From assembly GCF_009760405.1 (NCBI RefSeq), contig NZ_WRPP01000002.1, forward strand, positions 1 through 64,000: a stretch of DNA of 64,000 nt, in the 5' to 3' direction. The translations under genes and the position numbers were made by a program. This DNA is from Nocardia terrae. GTDB taxonomy: Bacteria; Actinomycetota; Actinomycetes; Mycobacteriales; Mycobacteriaceae. The notes below the pieces were generated by a model. That model had not been told where the DNA came from. It saw only the letters and a list, made by a program, of their open reading frames with translations, and searched no databases. This document shows, in pieces, positions 25,816 to 34,385 of this stretch (position 1 is the first letter of the stretch; the number at the start of each line of letters is the position of its first letter).

Positions 25816-26391
25816 TCAGCCGCACAACGGGGTTACCGCGCGGAGGAGCGCGGCCGTGTGGAGGGCGTCGAGACGGTGGCTCGCGGCGGCGGAGAGGAAG
25901 ACCGGGGTGATGCGGGCCGGGCAGCCGGGTCCGGTCAAATCCGATTGCTCGGCGGCCAATTCGGCGACGATGTCCGTGTTGAGACCGTCGATCACCGTGC
26001 GGACGGCGGCGAGATCCATCGCGGGCGCGGGCGCTGCCACACCGGCACGCCACTCCGTGACCAGGCCGCGCTGCACGATCTTGCTGGCCTCGATCTGTCC
26101 CTCGAAGACTTGCCGGACGCGGGGCGCGGGCAGGTTCTCCTGCGCGCCCAGCTGCGCCATCGCGTCGTAGATCGCGGCCTCACGCGCCGGGTCGTCGATC
26201 ACCGGATCGACTCCGGTGCGCAGCGTGTCGGTCCATTTGATCGCCGCCACGGTGTCGGCGGTGTCCAGGCGGTCGATCAGCGAGCCGGCCAATCGATCCA
26301 GGGACCCGGAATCCTGTGCGGCCGCGGCCACTCCGCACTGTCCCGCGATCACCACCAATGTCGCCATGCCCGTGAGAGCCAGACTCCTCAT
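25816..26391 (-). CDS. aroQ: Secreted chorismate mutase (AroQ-gamma)
   Basis: A 191-residue protein with a Sec signal peptide (about 1-25). The mature part matches the all-helical gamma subclass: LAGSLIDRLDTADTVAAIKW, DDPAREAAIYD, and a C-terminal Cys pair that can form a disulfide, as in M. tuberculosis Rv1885c. It converts chorismate to prephenate outside the cytoplasm. ATG 26391 has AAAGGA eight bases upstream. It is divergent, 61 bp apart, from an exported cyclohexadienyl dehydratase, the enzyme for the next step, which strongly suggests a shared pathway and promoter region. Confidence 0.92.
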   Translation of the reverse strand: MRSLALTGMATLVVIAGQCGVAAAAQDSGSLDRLAGSLIDRLDTADTVAAIKWTDTLRTGVDPVIDDPAREAAIYDAMAQLGAQENLPAPRVRQVFEGQIEASKIVQRGLVTEWRAGVAAPAPAMDLAAVRTVIDGLNTDIVAELAAEQSDLTGPGCPARITPVFLSAAASHRLDALHTAALLRAVTPLCG

Positions 26392-26452
26392 CGACAAAGT
26401 CCTTTCGTCGCGAAAACAGTAGCCCGACTCCGAGGTTCAGTAGCCTTGGCGG

Positions 26453-27256
26453 GTGCGCCCATCGAGTCGACTGTTGCCCTTGCTGAACGTGATCCTGGTG
26501 GGCTGGCTGCTCACCTCCGGGGCCGCCGCTCCCGCGGCCACCGCGGAGCCGTCGCCGTCCCGGTTGCTGATCGTGGCGCAGTCGGGTGTGCTGCGGGTGT
26601 GCACCACCGGCGACTACCCGCCCTACACCCTACGCGGGGACGACGGCGCCTACACGGGCGTGGACATCACCCTCGCCACCGAGCTGGCGACCGTTCTGCA
26701 CGCTGTGCCGCAATGGATTCCGACGACCTGGTCGACCCTGGCCGCCGACTTCGTCGCCCACTGTGATCTGGCCGTCGGCGGCATCTCCGACACCGCCGAA
26801 CGCCGCCAGGTCGCCGACTTCTCCATCCCGATCTCCACCGACGGCAAAACCCCCGTCACCCGCCGAGCCGACGGCGACGCCTACTCCACCATCGCCGCGA
26901 TCAACCAGCCCGGCGTCCGCGTCATCGTCAACCCCGGCGGCACCAACGAGAAATTCGCCCGCGCCAACTTCCCCGACGCGAACCTCATCGTCTGGCCGGA
27001 CAACCTCACCATCTACGAACAGCTCGAACAGGGCAACGCCGACGTCTTCGTCACCGACTCCGTCGAGGGCCGCTACCGCGGCCGCACCCACCCCGACCTC
27101 CAGGTCCTCCACCCCGACCACCCCTTCGACTCCGCCCCCAAGGCCTACCTCCTGCCCCGCGGCGACCTGGCCTTCGACACCGTCGTCAACACCTGGCTGC
27201 AAGCCCAACTCGCCACCGGCAGACCCACCCAACTGCTCGACACCTGGATCAGCTGA
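26453..27256 (+). CDS. pheC: Exported cyclohexadienyl dehydratase
   Basis: The 267 residues start with a Sec signal peptide (LLNVILVGWLLTSGAAAPA) and have the periplasmic-binding-protein fold of PheC. Diagnostic blocks are RVCTTGDYPPYTL, DLAVGGISDTAERRQVADFS, GVRVIVNPGGTNEKFAR and the catalytic-type TDSVEGRYRG. PheC-type enzymes decarboxylate and dehydrate prephenate to phenylpyruvate, and arogenate to phenylalanine. Ordinary amino-acid binding proteins lack this block combination. It starts at GTG 26453, without a clear ribosome-binding site. The divergent chorismate mutase supplies prephenate. Confidence 0.87.
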   Translation: MRPSSRLLPLLNVILVGWLLTSGAAAPAATAEPSPSRLLIVAQSGVLRVCTTGDYPPYTLRGDDGAYTGVDITLATELATVLHAVPQWIPTTWSTLAADFVAHCDLAVGGISDTAERRQVADFSIPISTDGKTPVTRRADGDAYSTIAAINQPGVRVIVNPGGTNEKFARANFPDANLIVWPDNLTIYEQLEQGNADVFVTDSVEGRYRGRTHPDLQVLHPDHPFDSAPKAYLLPRGDLAFDTVVNTWLQAQLATGRPTQLLDTWIS

Positions 27257-27265
27257 CCGATGATT

Positions 27266-27283
27266 CGGGCCGGGCGCGGCCCG
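27266..27283 (+). terminator. GC-rich hairpin after pheC
   Basis: CGGGCCG and CGGCCCG form a perfect 7-bp stem with a 4-base loop, 10 bp after the pheC stop. No T tract follows. Confidence 0.45.
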
Positions 27284-27429
27284 GGCCTGTTCGGTGGCGG
27301 GCAGATTCGAATAATGGGCCGTAATCGCTGTGGGGGCCTCGAATCCAACTCCTCGGGCTTAAAGTAGTGGTCGGGTGCCGGTAGTCCTTGGAGTGCTGCC
27401 CATCGGGGTGGCTACTCATCTGGTTGGGC

Positions 27430-29325
27430 TTACGCCCGGCTGTCGTGGCGCCGGCGCCCCCACAACCGGTGCGATCGTCGAACGTATGCAGGCTGTTCCG
27501 ATCCCAGATCCTCGGAAGCCCGTACCGGTGAGAGATTCTCCCGCTCGGAGTAGTGCTCGAAATGAAGCTCCGCGGTCAGCTCGTCGAGTGTCGCGTGGAA
27601 AGGAAGGGCCAGGGCGTCGCGCAGACATCGGATGTGCGCGTCGTTGCCCCGGTGATGCCAGTAGAGCGAATGCGTGAAACCCGCCCAGCCCGCGCGCGGT
27701 TGCGGAACCTCGACATCGCGGATCCACAGTCCGAAGATTTCCCGCAGCGGACCGCCGACGGGGTCACCGCCCAGCACACCTCGCAGGGGAAAGTAGAGAT
27801 TCGTCCAGCGCACCAGGCCGAACATCGCCGCGTGGTGCGGGATCTGGACCGATCGGGTGCGCCCGGTGCTCGCGGGATCAGGGTAGGCGTACGTGTGCGT
27901 GAACCGTCGCCGGGTGCGTCCGGGGACCGGTGTCCGCACCGTCTCGGTCTGCGGCGGGCAGGTGGGGAAAGAACGGTCGGCGACCAAGGTGTCGAAGGGT
28001 GTTCGCTTATCCAGGTTGAGCAAGAGCCGGGCGCTGGTCAAAGGGGAACCCGCCGTGATGAAATCCGATACCAACCACCGGAAACTGTTGCGCCGGTACT
28101 CCTCCCAGGCGGCGAACTGACAGGCTCGGATCTCCTCGATCGACGGCTCGTTCTCGGCGTTCAACAGGTTCTCGGCCCGGATGAGCGCCCGGCTGGTCAT
28201 GATGGTCTCGGCGTCGTGGCGGCGGCGACGCCGGATCCAGGTCAGGTTCAGGATGTCGTAGGCGATGACGCTGCCCAGGCTGTGGCCGAAGACGATGATC
28301 CGCGAATACTCCCCGGAGTCGTGCAGCCCGTTCAGCAGGCGCACCCCCGCCTCCCGAATGGCTTGGCGGCGTTCGACATTGCCGGGCCGAGGTTCGAGAT
28401 AGCGGGCCGCGTCGCCGATGAACCCGAGCAGGAACCGCCGGCCGATCGCCCGCAGCACACCCCAAGCGAGCATCGGAACGAGCGCGAGCGCTCCCACTGT
28501 CACCGCGGTCGTCGCCGCCTGACCGGTGCGGCTGTGGACGAACCAGCCGACCGTTGCCGCGACGGCGACGAGAAGCACGCGCACGAACCAGAAGTATTTT
28601 CGCAGCGCGACCGGGATCTGCGCGTCCGGTGCCAGCATCAGCCGCGACAGCCACCCGTACACCTGGCCGAGTGTGGTGTCGCGAACAAGATGGGCCCAAT
28701 ACAGTTCGTACACGTCGGTCGTCGGTCTGCCCGAGGCCAGGTCGCGCCCGACCCGCATCATCCGCAGCTCGAACAGTGACGAGATGTAGTCGGGCTTGAG
28801 ATACGGCCCCTCCGTCGACGGGGTGCCGAAGACACCGGCCATGAAGCTCCGCAGCGTCTGTCCTGGCAACTGCTCGCCGATGCCGTGAACGATGACGATT
28901 GCCTGGCGTGTGTGCCGGCGCAGTCGTGCCGCTTCGTCGAGGAAGCGGCCGAGCCGATTCAACTCGCCTTGCAGCGCGGGCAGCACCTCGTCGCGCTTCT
29001 CGCGATTCGGAATCGCGCTCATCGAGAGCCGAACATAGCTGCCGCCGCCGGGTCGGCGGGTCACCCGCAGCACGAGTTGCAGCCGCTGTTCGCTGTTTCC
29101 GTTGATCCGCGTCCGCTGTTCGAACACCTCGCGGTGCCATCCCGCCGAATCCACCGTCCCGAACCGTGCCCCGAACCGATGGGCCGCGTAGGGCGCAACC
29201 TGATCGGCGGGGAAGTCGGTCGGCAGACTCACCCGCACTCGCCACGTCCTGGGCTCGGCCGCTGGATCGGTCACGGCGGAACCTTGGGCGGGCGGCTCGT
29301 CGTGCCGATCCTCAGCGTCGGCCAC
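27430..29325 (-). CDS. Membrane-associated alpha/beta hydrolase
   Basis: The 631-residue protein contains an N-terminal domain (1-140), a hydrolase start VIVHGIGEQLPG (about 143-154), two membrane helices (about 245-263 and 270-293), then the nucleophile elbow VFGHSLGSVIAYD (about 345-357). The long insertion of membrane helices between the oxyanion region and the serine is notable. The C-terminal 200 residues include Trp/Tyr-rich stretches. Lipid or peptide substrates are possible. Monocistronic; downstream of the third tRNA cluster on the same strand. No partner gene suggests a pathway. Confidence 0.75.
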   Translation of the reverse strand: MADAEDRHDEPPAQGSAVTDPAAEPRTWRVRVSLPTDFPADQVAPYAAHRFGARFGTVDSAGWHREVFEQRTRINGNSEQRLQLVLRVTRRPGGGSYVRLSMSAIPNREKRDEVLPALQGELNRLGRFLDEAARLRRHTRQAIVIVHGIGEQLPGQTLRSFMAGVFGTPSTEGPYLKPDYISSLFELRMMRVGRDLASGRPTTDVYELYWAHLVRDTTLGQVYGWLSRLMLAPDAQIPVALRKYFWFVRVLLVAVAATVGWFVHSRTGQAATTAVTVGALALVPMLAWGVLRAIGRRFLLGFIGDAARYLEPRPGNVERRQAIREAGVRLLNGLHDSGEYSRIIVFGHSLGSVIAYDILNLTWIRRRRRHDAETIMTSRALIRAENLLNAENEPSIEEIRACQFAAWEEYRRNSFRWLVSDFITAGSPLTSARLLLNLDKRTPFDTLVADRSFPTCPPQTETVRTPVPGRTRRRFTHTYAYPDPASTGRTRSVQIPHHAAMFGLVRWTNLYFPLRGVLGGDPVGGPLREIFGLWIRDVEVPQPRAGWAGFTHSLYWHHRGNDAHIRCLRDALALPFHATLDELTAELHFEHYSERENLSPVRASEDLGSEQPAYVRRSHRLWGRRRHDSRA

Positions 29326-29386
29326 CTTGTCGATTTTACGGCCGGACGCGCGAATTCCGGCTCGGATCGAGCCTGGGAATGCAGAA

Positions 29387-29408
29387 AGGCCCGGCGTGAG
29401 CCGGGCCT
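29387..29408 (-). terminator. Terminator after Gly-Cys-Val tRNA cluster
   Basis: AGGCCCGGC and GCCGGGCCT flank a GTGA loop directly after tRNA-Val on the minus strand. The stem is the same as at 20240-20262. Confidence 0.8.
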
Positions 29409-29423
29409 GATCTGTATGAAACT

Positions 29424-29498
29424 TGGTGCGCGATACTGGGATTGAACCAGTGACCTCTTCCGTGTCAGGGAAGCGCTCTCCCGCTGAGCTAATCGCGC
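29424..29498 (-). tRNA. tRNA-Val (GAC)
   Basis: Same sequence as the two earlier tRNA-Val(GAC) genes, with encoded CCA. Last gene of the Gly-Cys-Val cluster. Confidence 0.97.
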
Positions 29499-29526
29499 GG
29501 GTCTATTTCTGCTCTTCACGAAGAAG

Positions 29527-29597
29527 AGGCGGCGACGGGAATCGAACCCGTGTGCACGGCTTTGCAGGCCGTTGCCTCACCACTCGGCCACACCGCC
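29527..29597 (-). tRNA. tRNA-Cys (GCA)
   Basis: Acceptor GGCGGTG pairs with CGCCGCC (one G-U pair), anticodon GCA in loop CTGCAAA, TTCGATT T-arm, no encoded CCA. It is present only in this cluster, not in the two shorter copies. Confidence 0.97.
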
Positions 29598-29620
29598 AAG
29601 CAGGCCGTGTTGGCCTCTCG

Positions 29621-29693
29621 AGCGGATGACGGGATTCGAACCCGCGACCCTCACCTTGGCAAGGTGATGCGCTACCAGCTGCGCTACATCCGC
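29621..29693 (-). tRNA. tRNA-Gly (GCC)
   Basis: Nearly the same as the earlier tRNA-Gly genes, with a G-C change in the T stem (GGGTTCGAATCCC). Anticodon GCC. First gene of the cluster. Confidence 0.97.
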
Positions 29694-30024
29694 ATTCCGT
29701 CCCGGGCGCCTCTCGGCTGTCCCGCTGACGAGAGAGAACATTAGCCGACTATCTGTGCAGGTAACAAATCGCCTGGTAGAGGGGGGTAAATATGAACTAC
29801 AAGCCTGTAGTTCCACCATGCCGCAAGCCATCCCATCCCACCCCATCGCAACCAACGGTCCGTAGCGAGCGGCCGACCATCCGGTGAACCCCACCCGACA
29901 CGCCGATCCCGCCCGTCACACCCCGATTTTCCGCCCCTACGCACGCGATTTGGTGTCGAGAAGTCGATCTGTGTAAAGTTCTCTCTCGTTCGGAGCGGCG
30001 AAAACGCCAGGAAGAACAGACCCC
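29694..30024. other. Intergenic region between divergent tRNA units
   Basis: It carries a tRNA promoter at 29738-29767 for the Gly-Cys-Val unit and an 8-bp perfect hairpin (GAACTACA/TGTAGTTC, 29794-29813) of unknown role. The promoter of the divergent tRNA-Val(CAC) probably lies near 29970-30010. No gene is seen. Confidence 0.55.
29738..29767 (-). promoter_or_regulatory. Promoter of Gly-Cys-Val tRNA unit
   Basis: On the minus strand TTGTTA (29767-29762) and TAATGT (29743-29738) are 18 bases apart, about 45 bases ahead of tRNA-Gly. The -10 element is conserved in the other two clusters. Confidence 0.65.
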
Positions 30025-30096
30025 GGTTCTATAGCTCAGCGGGAGAGCACTCGCCTCACACGCGAGGGGTCGCTGGTTCGAACCCAGCTAGAACCA
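30025..30096 (+). tRNA. tRNA-Val (CAC)
   Basis: Acceptor GGTTCTA/TAGAACC, anticodon CAC in loop CTCACAC, TTCGAAC T-arm. CCA is not encoded. It is divergent from the Gly-Cys-Val cluster and followed directly by a strong terminator. Confidence 0.97.
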
Positions 30097-30102
30097 CAAA
30101 GA

Positions 30103-30144
30103 AACGGCCGGTCATCGCAGGTTCTGCGATGACCGGCCGTTTTT
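30103..30144 (+). terminator. Rho-independent terminator of tRNA-Val(CAC)
   Basis: A perfect 17-bp stem (AACGGCCGGTCATCGCA and its inverse) with a short loop is followed by a T tract. It is the clearest intrinsic terminator in the window. Confidence 0.93.
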
Positions 30145-30342
30145 CGTGCGACAAATGTGCAGCATCGCGGGCGTGATGTTGGCGCACCGTCGTGGTGGGA
30201 TTACGGGCCATCGTGCGGTGGCGTTCTTGTGCGGCGGTTCCGGCCTTCTGGAACGTGAGCGGTGGTTCCGCGGTGTTTTGCGTTCGAACATCTCCTCGAA
30301 AACTTGCGTGTCGCAGCTGTACTGGGGATAGCTTGCTCGATT

Positions 30343-31335
30343 GTGGCTGAACCGCCGTCGAATCCCCACGATGCGTACTTCCGGCAGGTGCTGTCCCGTC
30401 CAGCTGACGCCGCGGCCGAGTTGCGTACGGTGTTGCCGGAAGCGATTGCCGCACGGCTGGATTGGGATGCACTGGAACTCCAGCCGTGCAGTTTCGTCTC
30501 TCAGCAACTACGGTCCCGCTACAGCGATCTGCTGTTCCGCACCCGCGTGGGCGCCTCGGAAGCGTACGTATTTCTTCTCATCGAACATCAGAGCAGCCCG
30601 GATCCATTGATGGCTATGCGGATGCTGGAGTACAAGGTCGGGATCTGGAGTCGGTATGTTCGTGAAAACCCGAGGACCAAGACGCTGCCGGTGGTGATCC
30701 CGCTCGTCGTCCATGCCAGTCGGGATGGTCGCCGTTGGGAGTGCCCGACCGAGTTGTCGGAGTTGCTCGACATCGATGCCGCTACTCGGGATGCTCTGGG
30801 CGATTTCCTACCGCGCTTCCGATTCGTGCTCGACGACCTGACCGTAACCTCGGTCTCGGCATTGTGCGCCCGCGATCTGACCCCGGCAACGCGGGTGCTG
30901 CTGGTGTTGTTGAAAGTCGCGGCCGGCAACCGGTCCCTCGCGATCGAGATATTGCCGCTGGTACGGGACTTTCAGGCGATAGTGTCAGCCCCGGGCGGTC
31001 TCGAAGTGCTGGAGTGGGCCGTCACGTACATTCTCAGTGTCGGAGAGACGAGCGATACTGAGTTGGCGCCTGTCTTTCATCGAGTTGGACCGCATGCGGA
31101 GGAGGTCATCATGTCGACCGCAGAACGACTCCGCGCCGAGGGGGAAGCCCGAGGCGAGGCTCGTGGTGTGGCCCGCGGGCGAGCGGGGATGGTGCTCGAG
31201 TTGCTCGCAGTGAAGTTCGGGCCGTTGTCGAAGGAGACTCAGGACACTGTGCGGTCCGCGACCGACGAGCAGTTGCGGCATTGGGCCGCGAGGATGCTCG
31301 AGGTCGAGAGCCTGAACGAGGTCTTCGAGCGCTGA
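30343..31335 (+). CDS. Rpn-family PD-(D/E)XK nuclease/transposase-like
   Basis: About 330 residues. The N-terminal PD-(D/E)XK core matches Rpn/transposase_31 proteins: NPHDAYFRQVLSRP, RYSDLLFRTRV (catalytic Asp) and VFLLIEHQSS (catalytic Glu, with Gln in the usual Lys position region). The C-terminal end has the Arg/Gly-rich EGEARGEARGVARG segment and a short helical tail. Rpn proteins of E. coli promote RecA-independent recombination through DNA breaks. GTG 30343 is chosen because homology starts there; upstream in-frame codons cannot be excluded. It lies next to tRNA genes, a common mobile setting. Confidence 0.85.
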   Translation: MAEPPSNPHDAYFRQVLSRPADAAAELRTVLPEAIAARLDWDALELQPCSFVSQQLRSRYSDLLFRTRVGASEAYVFLLIEHQSSPDPLMAMRMLEYKVGIWSRYVRENPRTKTLPVVIPLVVHASRDGRRWECPTELSELLDIDAATRDALGDFLPRFRFVLDDLTVTSVSALCARDLTPATRVLLVLLKVAAGNRSLAIEILPLVRDFQAIVSAPGGLEVLEWAVTYILSVGETSDTELAPVFHRVGPHAEEVIMSTAERLRAEGEARGEARGVARGRAGMVLELLAVKFGPLSKETQDTVRSATDEQLRHWAARMLEVESLNEVFER

Positions 31336-31465
31336 CGTCCGAGTACTGCATGGGTCTGGAGAAGTCGGCGGCTCGCCGCGGTTTTCGCTTCGATCGGTTC
31401 CTCAACTTGGTTGCGGTCCATACGAATTGATTCGGAATTTCCTGCCCGAGCAACTCCGCAATGTG

Positions 31466-32407
31466 CTATGCGGCCATCGCGGATCGGGGGTGGGTGTGCG
31501 CTCGGGTGATCAGGCGGGTGAGGGCCTCGGCGACTCGGGTCGGCGCTTCGACTATCACCGAGTGGCCGGCGCCTTCGATCAGGACCAGGTCCGAGTAGTC
31601 GACGGCCGCGGCCATGGCGACGGAATGCGAAGGCGGGGTGAGCGAGTCGGCCGAACCGCACAGCACCAGGGTGGGGATGCGGGAGAGTACTGCCAGGGCG
31701 TCGGTGCGGTCGTAGGTGGCGAGGGCTTGGAGGAAGGCGGCCATCGTGACGATCGGCGTCTGGTTGTGGATCGCGTTCGCGAGGGTGAGCCAGTGGGCGC
31801 CGACCGTGCGATCGCCGCGCCGGGCCTTGCGAATGATCGGCGTGAAAGCCTTGCCCGCCAACAGTTTCGCGCCGTGCATGAGGCCGGGGGCGTAGTGGAC
31901 CGCGGCCCGGAACATTGAGATGACCGGGTGGCGCAGGAAGCGGCCCAGGCCCGCCTCGGTGAGGTTGCCCGCCGCGGTGGCGATGAGCCCGACCCCGATC
32001 ACGCGGGCGCCGACCTCGTGCGGGTTGCGGCTGACGTAGGTCAGGACGCTCATGCCGCCCATGGAATGGCCGACCAGGATGACCGGCCCGGTGGGGGCCA
32101 CGGTGGCGAGCACCGTGCCCAGGTCGTCGGCGAGCTGCTCGAGGGTGTAGGTGCGGCGGTCGGCGTGGGCGGAGTCGCCGTGGCCGCGGTGGTCGTAGCA
32201 GACGATCCGGGCGTTCGGGTATTGCCGCAGGAGGGCGTCGCGGACGGGGGTCCAGGATTCGCTGCGGCCGCAATGCCCGTGTGAGAGGACCACTGTCAGA
32301 TCGGCCTGCCGGGGGCCGTGGATGCGGACCTCGAGTGCCACGCCGTCCTCGGTTCGGACGACGGCGCGGGTCTGCGCCGAGGCGGCGAGGGTGCTCATGA
32401 TCGACAT
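31466..32407 (-). CDS. Alpha/beta-fold hydrolase
   Basis: A 313-residue cytosolic hydrolase with LSHGHCGRSESW (oxyanion region), CYDHRGHGDS, nucleophile elbow VGHSMGGMS and a C-terminal GAGHSV histidine, the full classical triad layout. ATG 32407 has GGAG five bases upstream. It lies downstream of the TetR gene on the same strand and may share its regulation. Substrate unknown; similar proteins are often annotated as lysophospholipase- or epoxide-hydrolase-like. Confidence 0.88.
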   Translation of the reverse strand: MSIMSTLAASAQTRAVVRTEDGVALEVRIHGPRQADLTVVLSHGHCGRSESWTPVRDALLRQYPNARIVCYDHRGHGDSAHADRRTYTLEQLADDLGTVLATVAPTGPVILVGHSMGGMSVLTYVSRNPHEVGARVIGVGLIATAAGNLTEAGLGRFLRHPVISMFRAAVHYAPGLMHGAKLLAGKAFTPIIRKARRGDRTVGAHWLTLANAIHNQTPIVTMAAFLQALATYDRTDALAVLSRIPTLVLCGSADSLTPPSHSVAMAAAVDYSDLVLIEGAGHSVIVEAPTRVAEALTRLITRAHTHPRSAMAA

Positions 32408-32570
32408 CGGTGCTCCGATTGCTCAGCGGGGTAAACCCACTATTCGCTCGGTGCGCCGCCGAGTGCAGGCTCCCGGGGATTGGAGACCGTGCCCCAAGGT
32501 GTCGTCCGATGCCACCAAGGTGGGCCTGCCGGGGCTGGGAAGGTCGAACGCGGAAGGCCGACCTGGCGGT

Positions 32571-33164
32571 TCAGGCCTTGACCGCGTTCCAGGCCGCCTC
32601 ACCGAGGACCGGGGCCGTGCCGAGCATGTCGAAGTCCGTGGAGCGGGCGAGCCACAGGCGGGCGTATTCGACGCAGGGGCCCATCCACAGCGCCTGGCAC
32701 AGGCGGGGTGGTAGCGGCTTGATGCGACCCTGCTCCACATGTGGCCGGAGCCAGGCACTCGCTTCGCCGTAGAAGCGCTCGTTCAGGGCGACGATCGCCG
32801 GGCGGGATTCCTCGATGATCTCGTACTCGCGGCAGTGGAACAGATAGCGTGCGCGCAGCTCATTGGCCGCGACCCACTCCAGGTGCATGCGGACGGTGCT
32901 TTCGATCCCGCCGCGTGCGGTTGTATTTCCTTGCAGCACAGCGAGATAGGCGTCGAAGTAGTCCCGCAGTGTTTCGAGATAGAGCTCGGCGGCGACGCCT
33001 TCCTTGCTCCCGAAGAAGTGGTAGATGCTGCCCACGCTGGCGCCGGAGGCGCGGTGCAGAACGTCGACCTTGGTGCCGGCCACGCCGGTCTCGAGGAAGA
33101 CGGTCAGCGCCGCGTCGAGGATGGCTCGGCGGCGCGCGACGCCGGCGTTCGAGGCTGTGGGCAT
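32571..33164 (-). CDS. TetR-family regulator
   Basis: A 197-residue protein with the TetR HTH at its N-terminus (ILDAALTVFLETGVAGTKV ... GSIYHFFGSKEGVA) and a ligand-binding C-terminal half. It is divergent from a CruF-like membrane-protein gene. The 96-bp gap holds a strong inverted repeat (33192-33225) that is most likely its operator, so it probably represses itself and that gene. Ligand unknown. Confidence 0.92.
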   Translation of the reverse strand: MPTASNAGVARRRAILDAALTVFLETGVAGTKVDVLHRASGASVGSIYHFFGSKEGVAAELYLETLRDYFDAYLAVLQGNTTARGGIESTVRMHLEWVAANELRARYLFHCREYEIIEESRPAIVALNERFYGEASAWLRPHVEQGRIKPLPPRLCQALWMGPCVEYARLWLARSTDFDMLGTAPVLGEAAWNAVKA

Positions 33165-33191
33165 GACCGCACAGTAGCCGATCCGGTCATT

Positions 33192-33225
33192 GACTAGAAA
33201 ATTGTTCTAGAATAACTTTCTAGTC
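33192..33225. promoter_or_regulatory. Inverted-repeat operator of TetR regulator
   Basis: GACTAGAAA (33192-33200) is perfectly inverted at 33217-33225, with a further TTCTAGAA-type palindrome at the centre (33205-33212). It sits between the divergent TetR and CruF-like genes in a strikingly AT-rich patch. Confidence 0.8.
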
Positions 33226-33260
33226 CTGCCAGACGTGCGTGACCGGAAGGACTGTGGCGA

Positions 33261-34178
33261 ATGAGTACCAGCAACCTCACGAGAGATGAAGTGCGGCGGG
33301 TGAATCCGGTCGATGTGGCCCTCGGCATCGCCTGCGTGGTGTGGGTCGGGATGACGCTCTGGTCGGGGATACAGACCGGCGGCAAGGGCTTGCCGGTGAT
33401 CCCGCAGACCATCACGTCGCTGGCGCTGGTGGTGGCCGTGATCGGGCACATGCTCAAACATCTCGGCGGGAAGCTGGCCGCCGCGTACTTCGTGATCGCC
33501 ACCGCCATCGAATGGTCCTTCGAACAGGCCAATATCTCGTTCGGGGGATTCGTCTGGGGAGACCTTCGCTACGGCCATCTTTCGATGCTCGGCCCCCACA
33601 TCGGCAGCGTTCCGATCTTGGTTCCCATCGCGATGGTCGCGTTGTTGTGGCCGGTCTACGTGATCATCAACGTGGTGCTCGACGGGAAGATCGTGGTGAA
33701 CCCACGCTCATTGCGGCCGTGGCAGGTCGTCTGGCGTTGCGTGCTCTACGGCATGCTGCACGCCTGGCTCGCCTTCCTCACCAATGGCTTCTGCACGAAA
33801 TTCGGTGTGTACGAATGGGTCGGCAAGTCCAAGGCCCTGGCGCCCCAGGATTCGTTCTTCGGTGACCCCGCCCTGCCGATCGGCTGGACGGTCTGGGGAT
33901 TCGTGACCACCCTCCTCGTCTCGTTCGTGCTCATCCCGGCTCTGGGCAAGAGCACGCTCGCCCGAGCCGAGACCACCCCGCTCAGCTGGGTCGACGCCGC
34001 CCCGATCGTGGTCATCGGCTCCTACGCCTTCGCCCTGTATCTCAACCCCGTGAACAAGTCCGTCGGCAGCGTCATCCTGTTCATGTTCGGATTCATCTCG
34101 CTACTCGCCCTGTATCGCTTCGTGGCGGTCCTCGTGAACCGGGATCGGGCGCCCGGCAGCGTGCTCGGGCGCCGGTGA
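33261..34178 (+). CDS. Polytopic membrane protein, CruF/carotenoid-biosynthesis-like
   Basis: A 305-residue protein with about seven membrane helices. The central pattern, EWSFEQANISFGGFVWG then LGPHIGSVPILVPIAM, resembles the carotenoid-hydratase-like family (CruF, formerly DUF422), where an acidic residue, FG and PxxxP elements line the active site. Carotenoid neighbours are absent, so the substrate may be another isoprenoid or lipid. It is controlled by the divergent TetR protein, judging from the operator in the shared 96-bp gap. Confidence 0.55.
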   Translation: MSTSNLTRDEVRRVNPVDVALGIACVVWVGMTLWSGIQTGGKGLPVIPQTITSLALVVAVIGHMLKHLGGKLAAAYFVIATAIEWSFEQANISFGGFVWGDLRYGHLSMLGPHIGSVPILVPIAMVALLWPVYVIINVVLDGKIVVNPRSLRPWQVVWRCVLYGMLHAWLAFLTNGFCTKFGVYEWVGKSKALAPQDSFFGDPALPIGWTVWGFVTTLLVSFVLIPALGKSTLARAETTPLSWVDAAPIVVIGSYAFALYLNPVNKSVGSVILFMFGFISLLALYRFVAVLVNRDRAPGSVLGRR

Positions 34179-34385
34179 CGAGAGTCGCTATGGCGGGTGC
34201 GAACGTCACTGTCCCCGAGTACTTCCGCATCTCGCGTGCACCGCTGCTCGCGGCGAGGATCGGTGGGATGGGGAGGACGGTTTCGCGCCCTGACCGAGGA
34301 CAGGAGGACCGATGCCGAGCATCTACACCGGCACCCGCTGCCTACATCGTTCGAATTCGACCGCGACGATTCTCCGATAGCGGAT

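Noticed and set aside
26453..27256. Amino-acid ABC transporter binding protein
   Set aside because: The NPGGTNEKFAR and TDSVEG blocks fit cyclohexadienyl dehydratase, and no transporter genes are adjacent.
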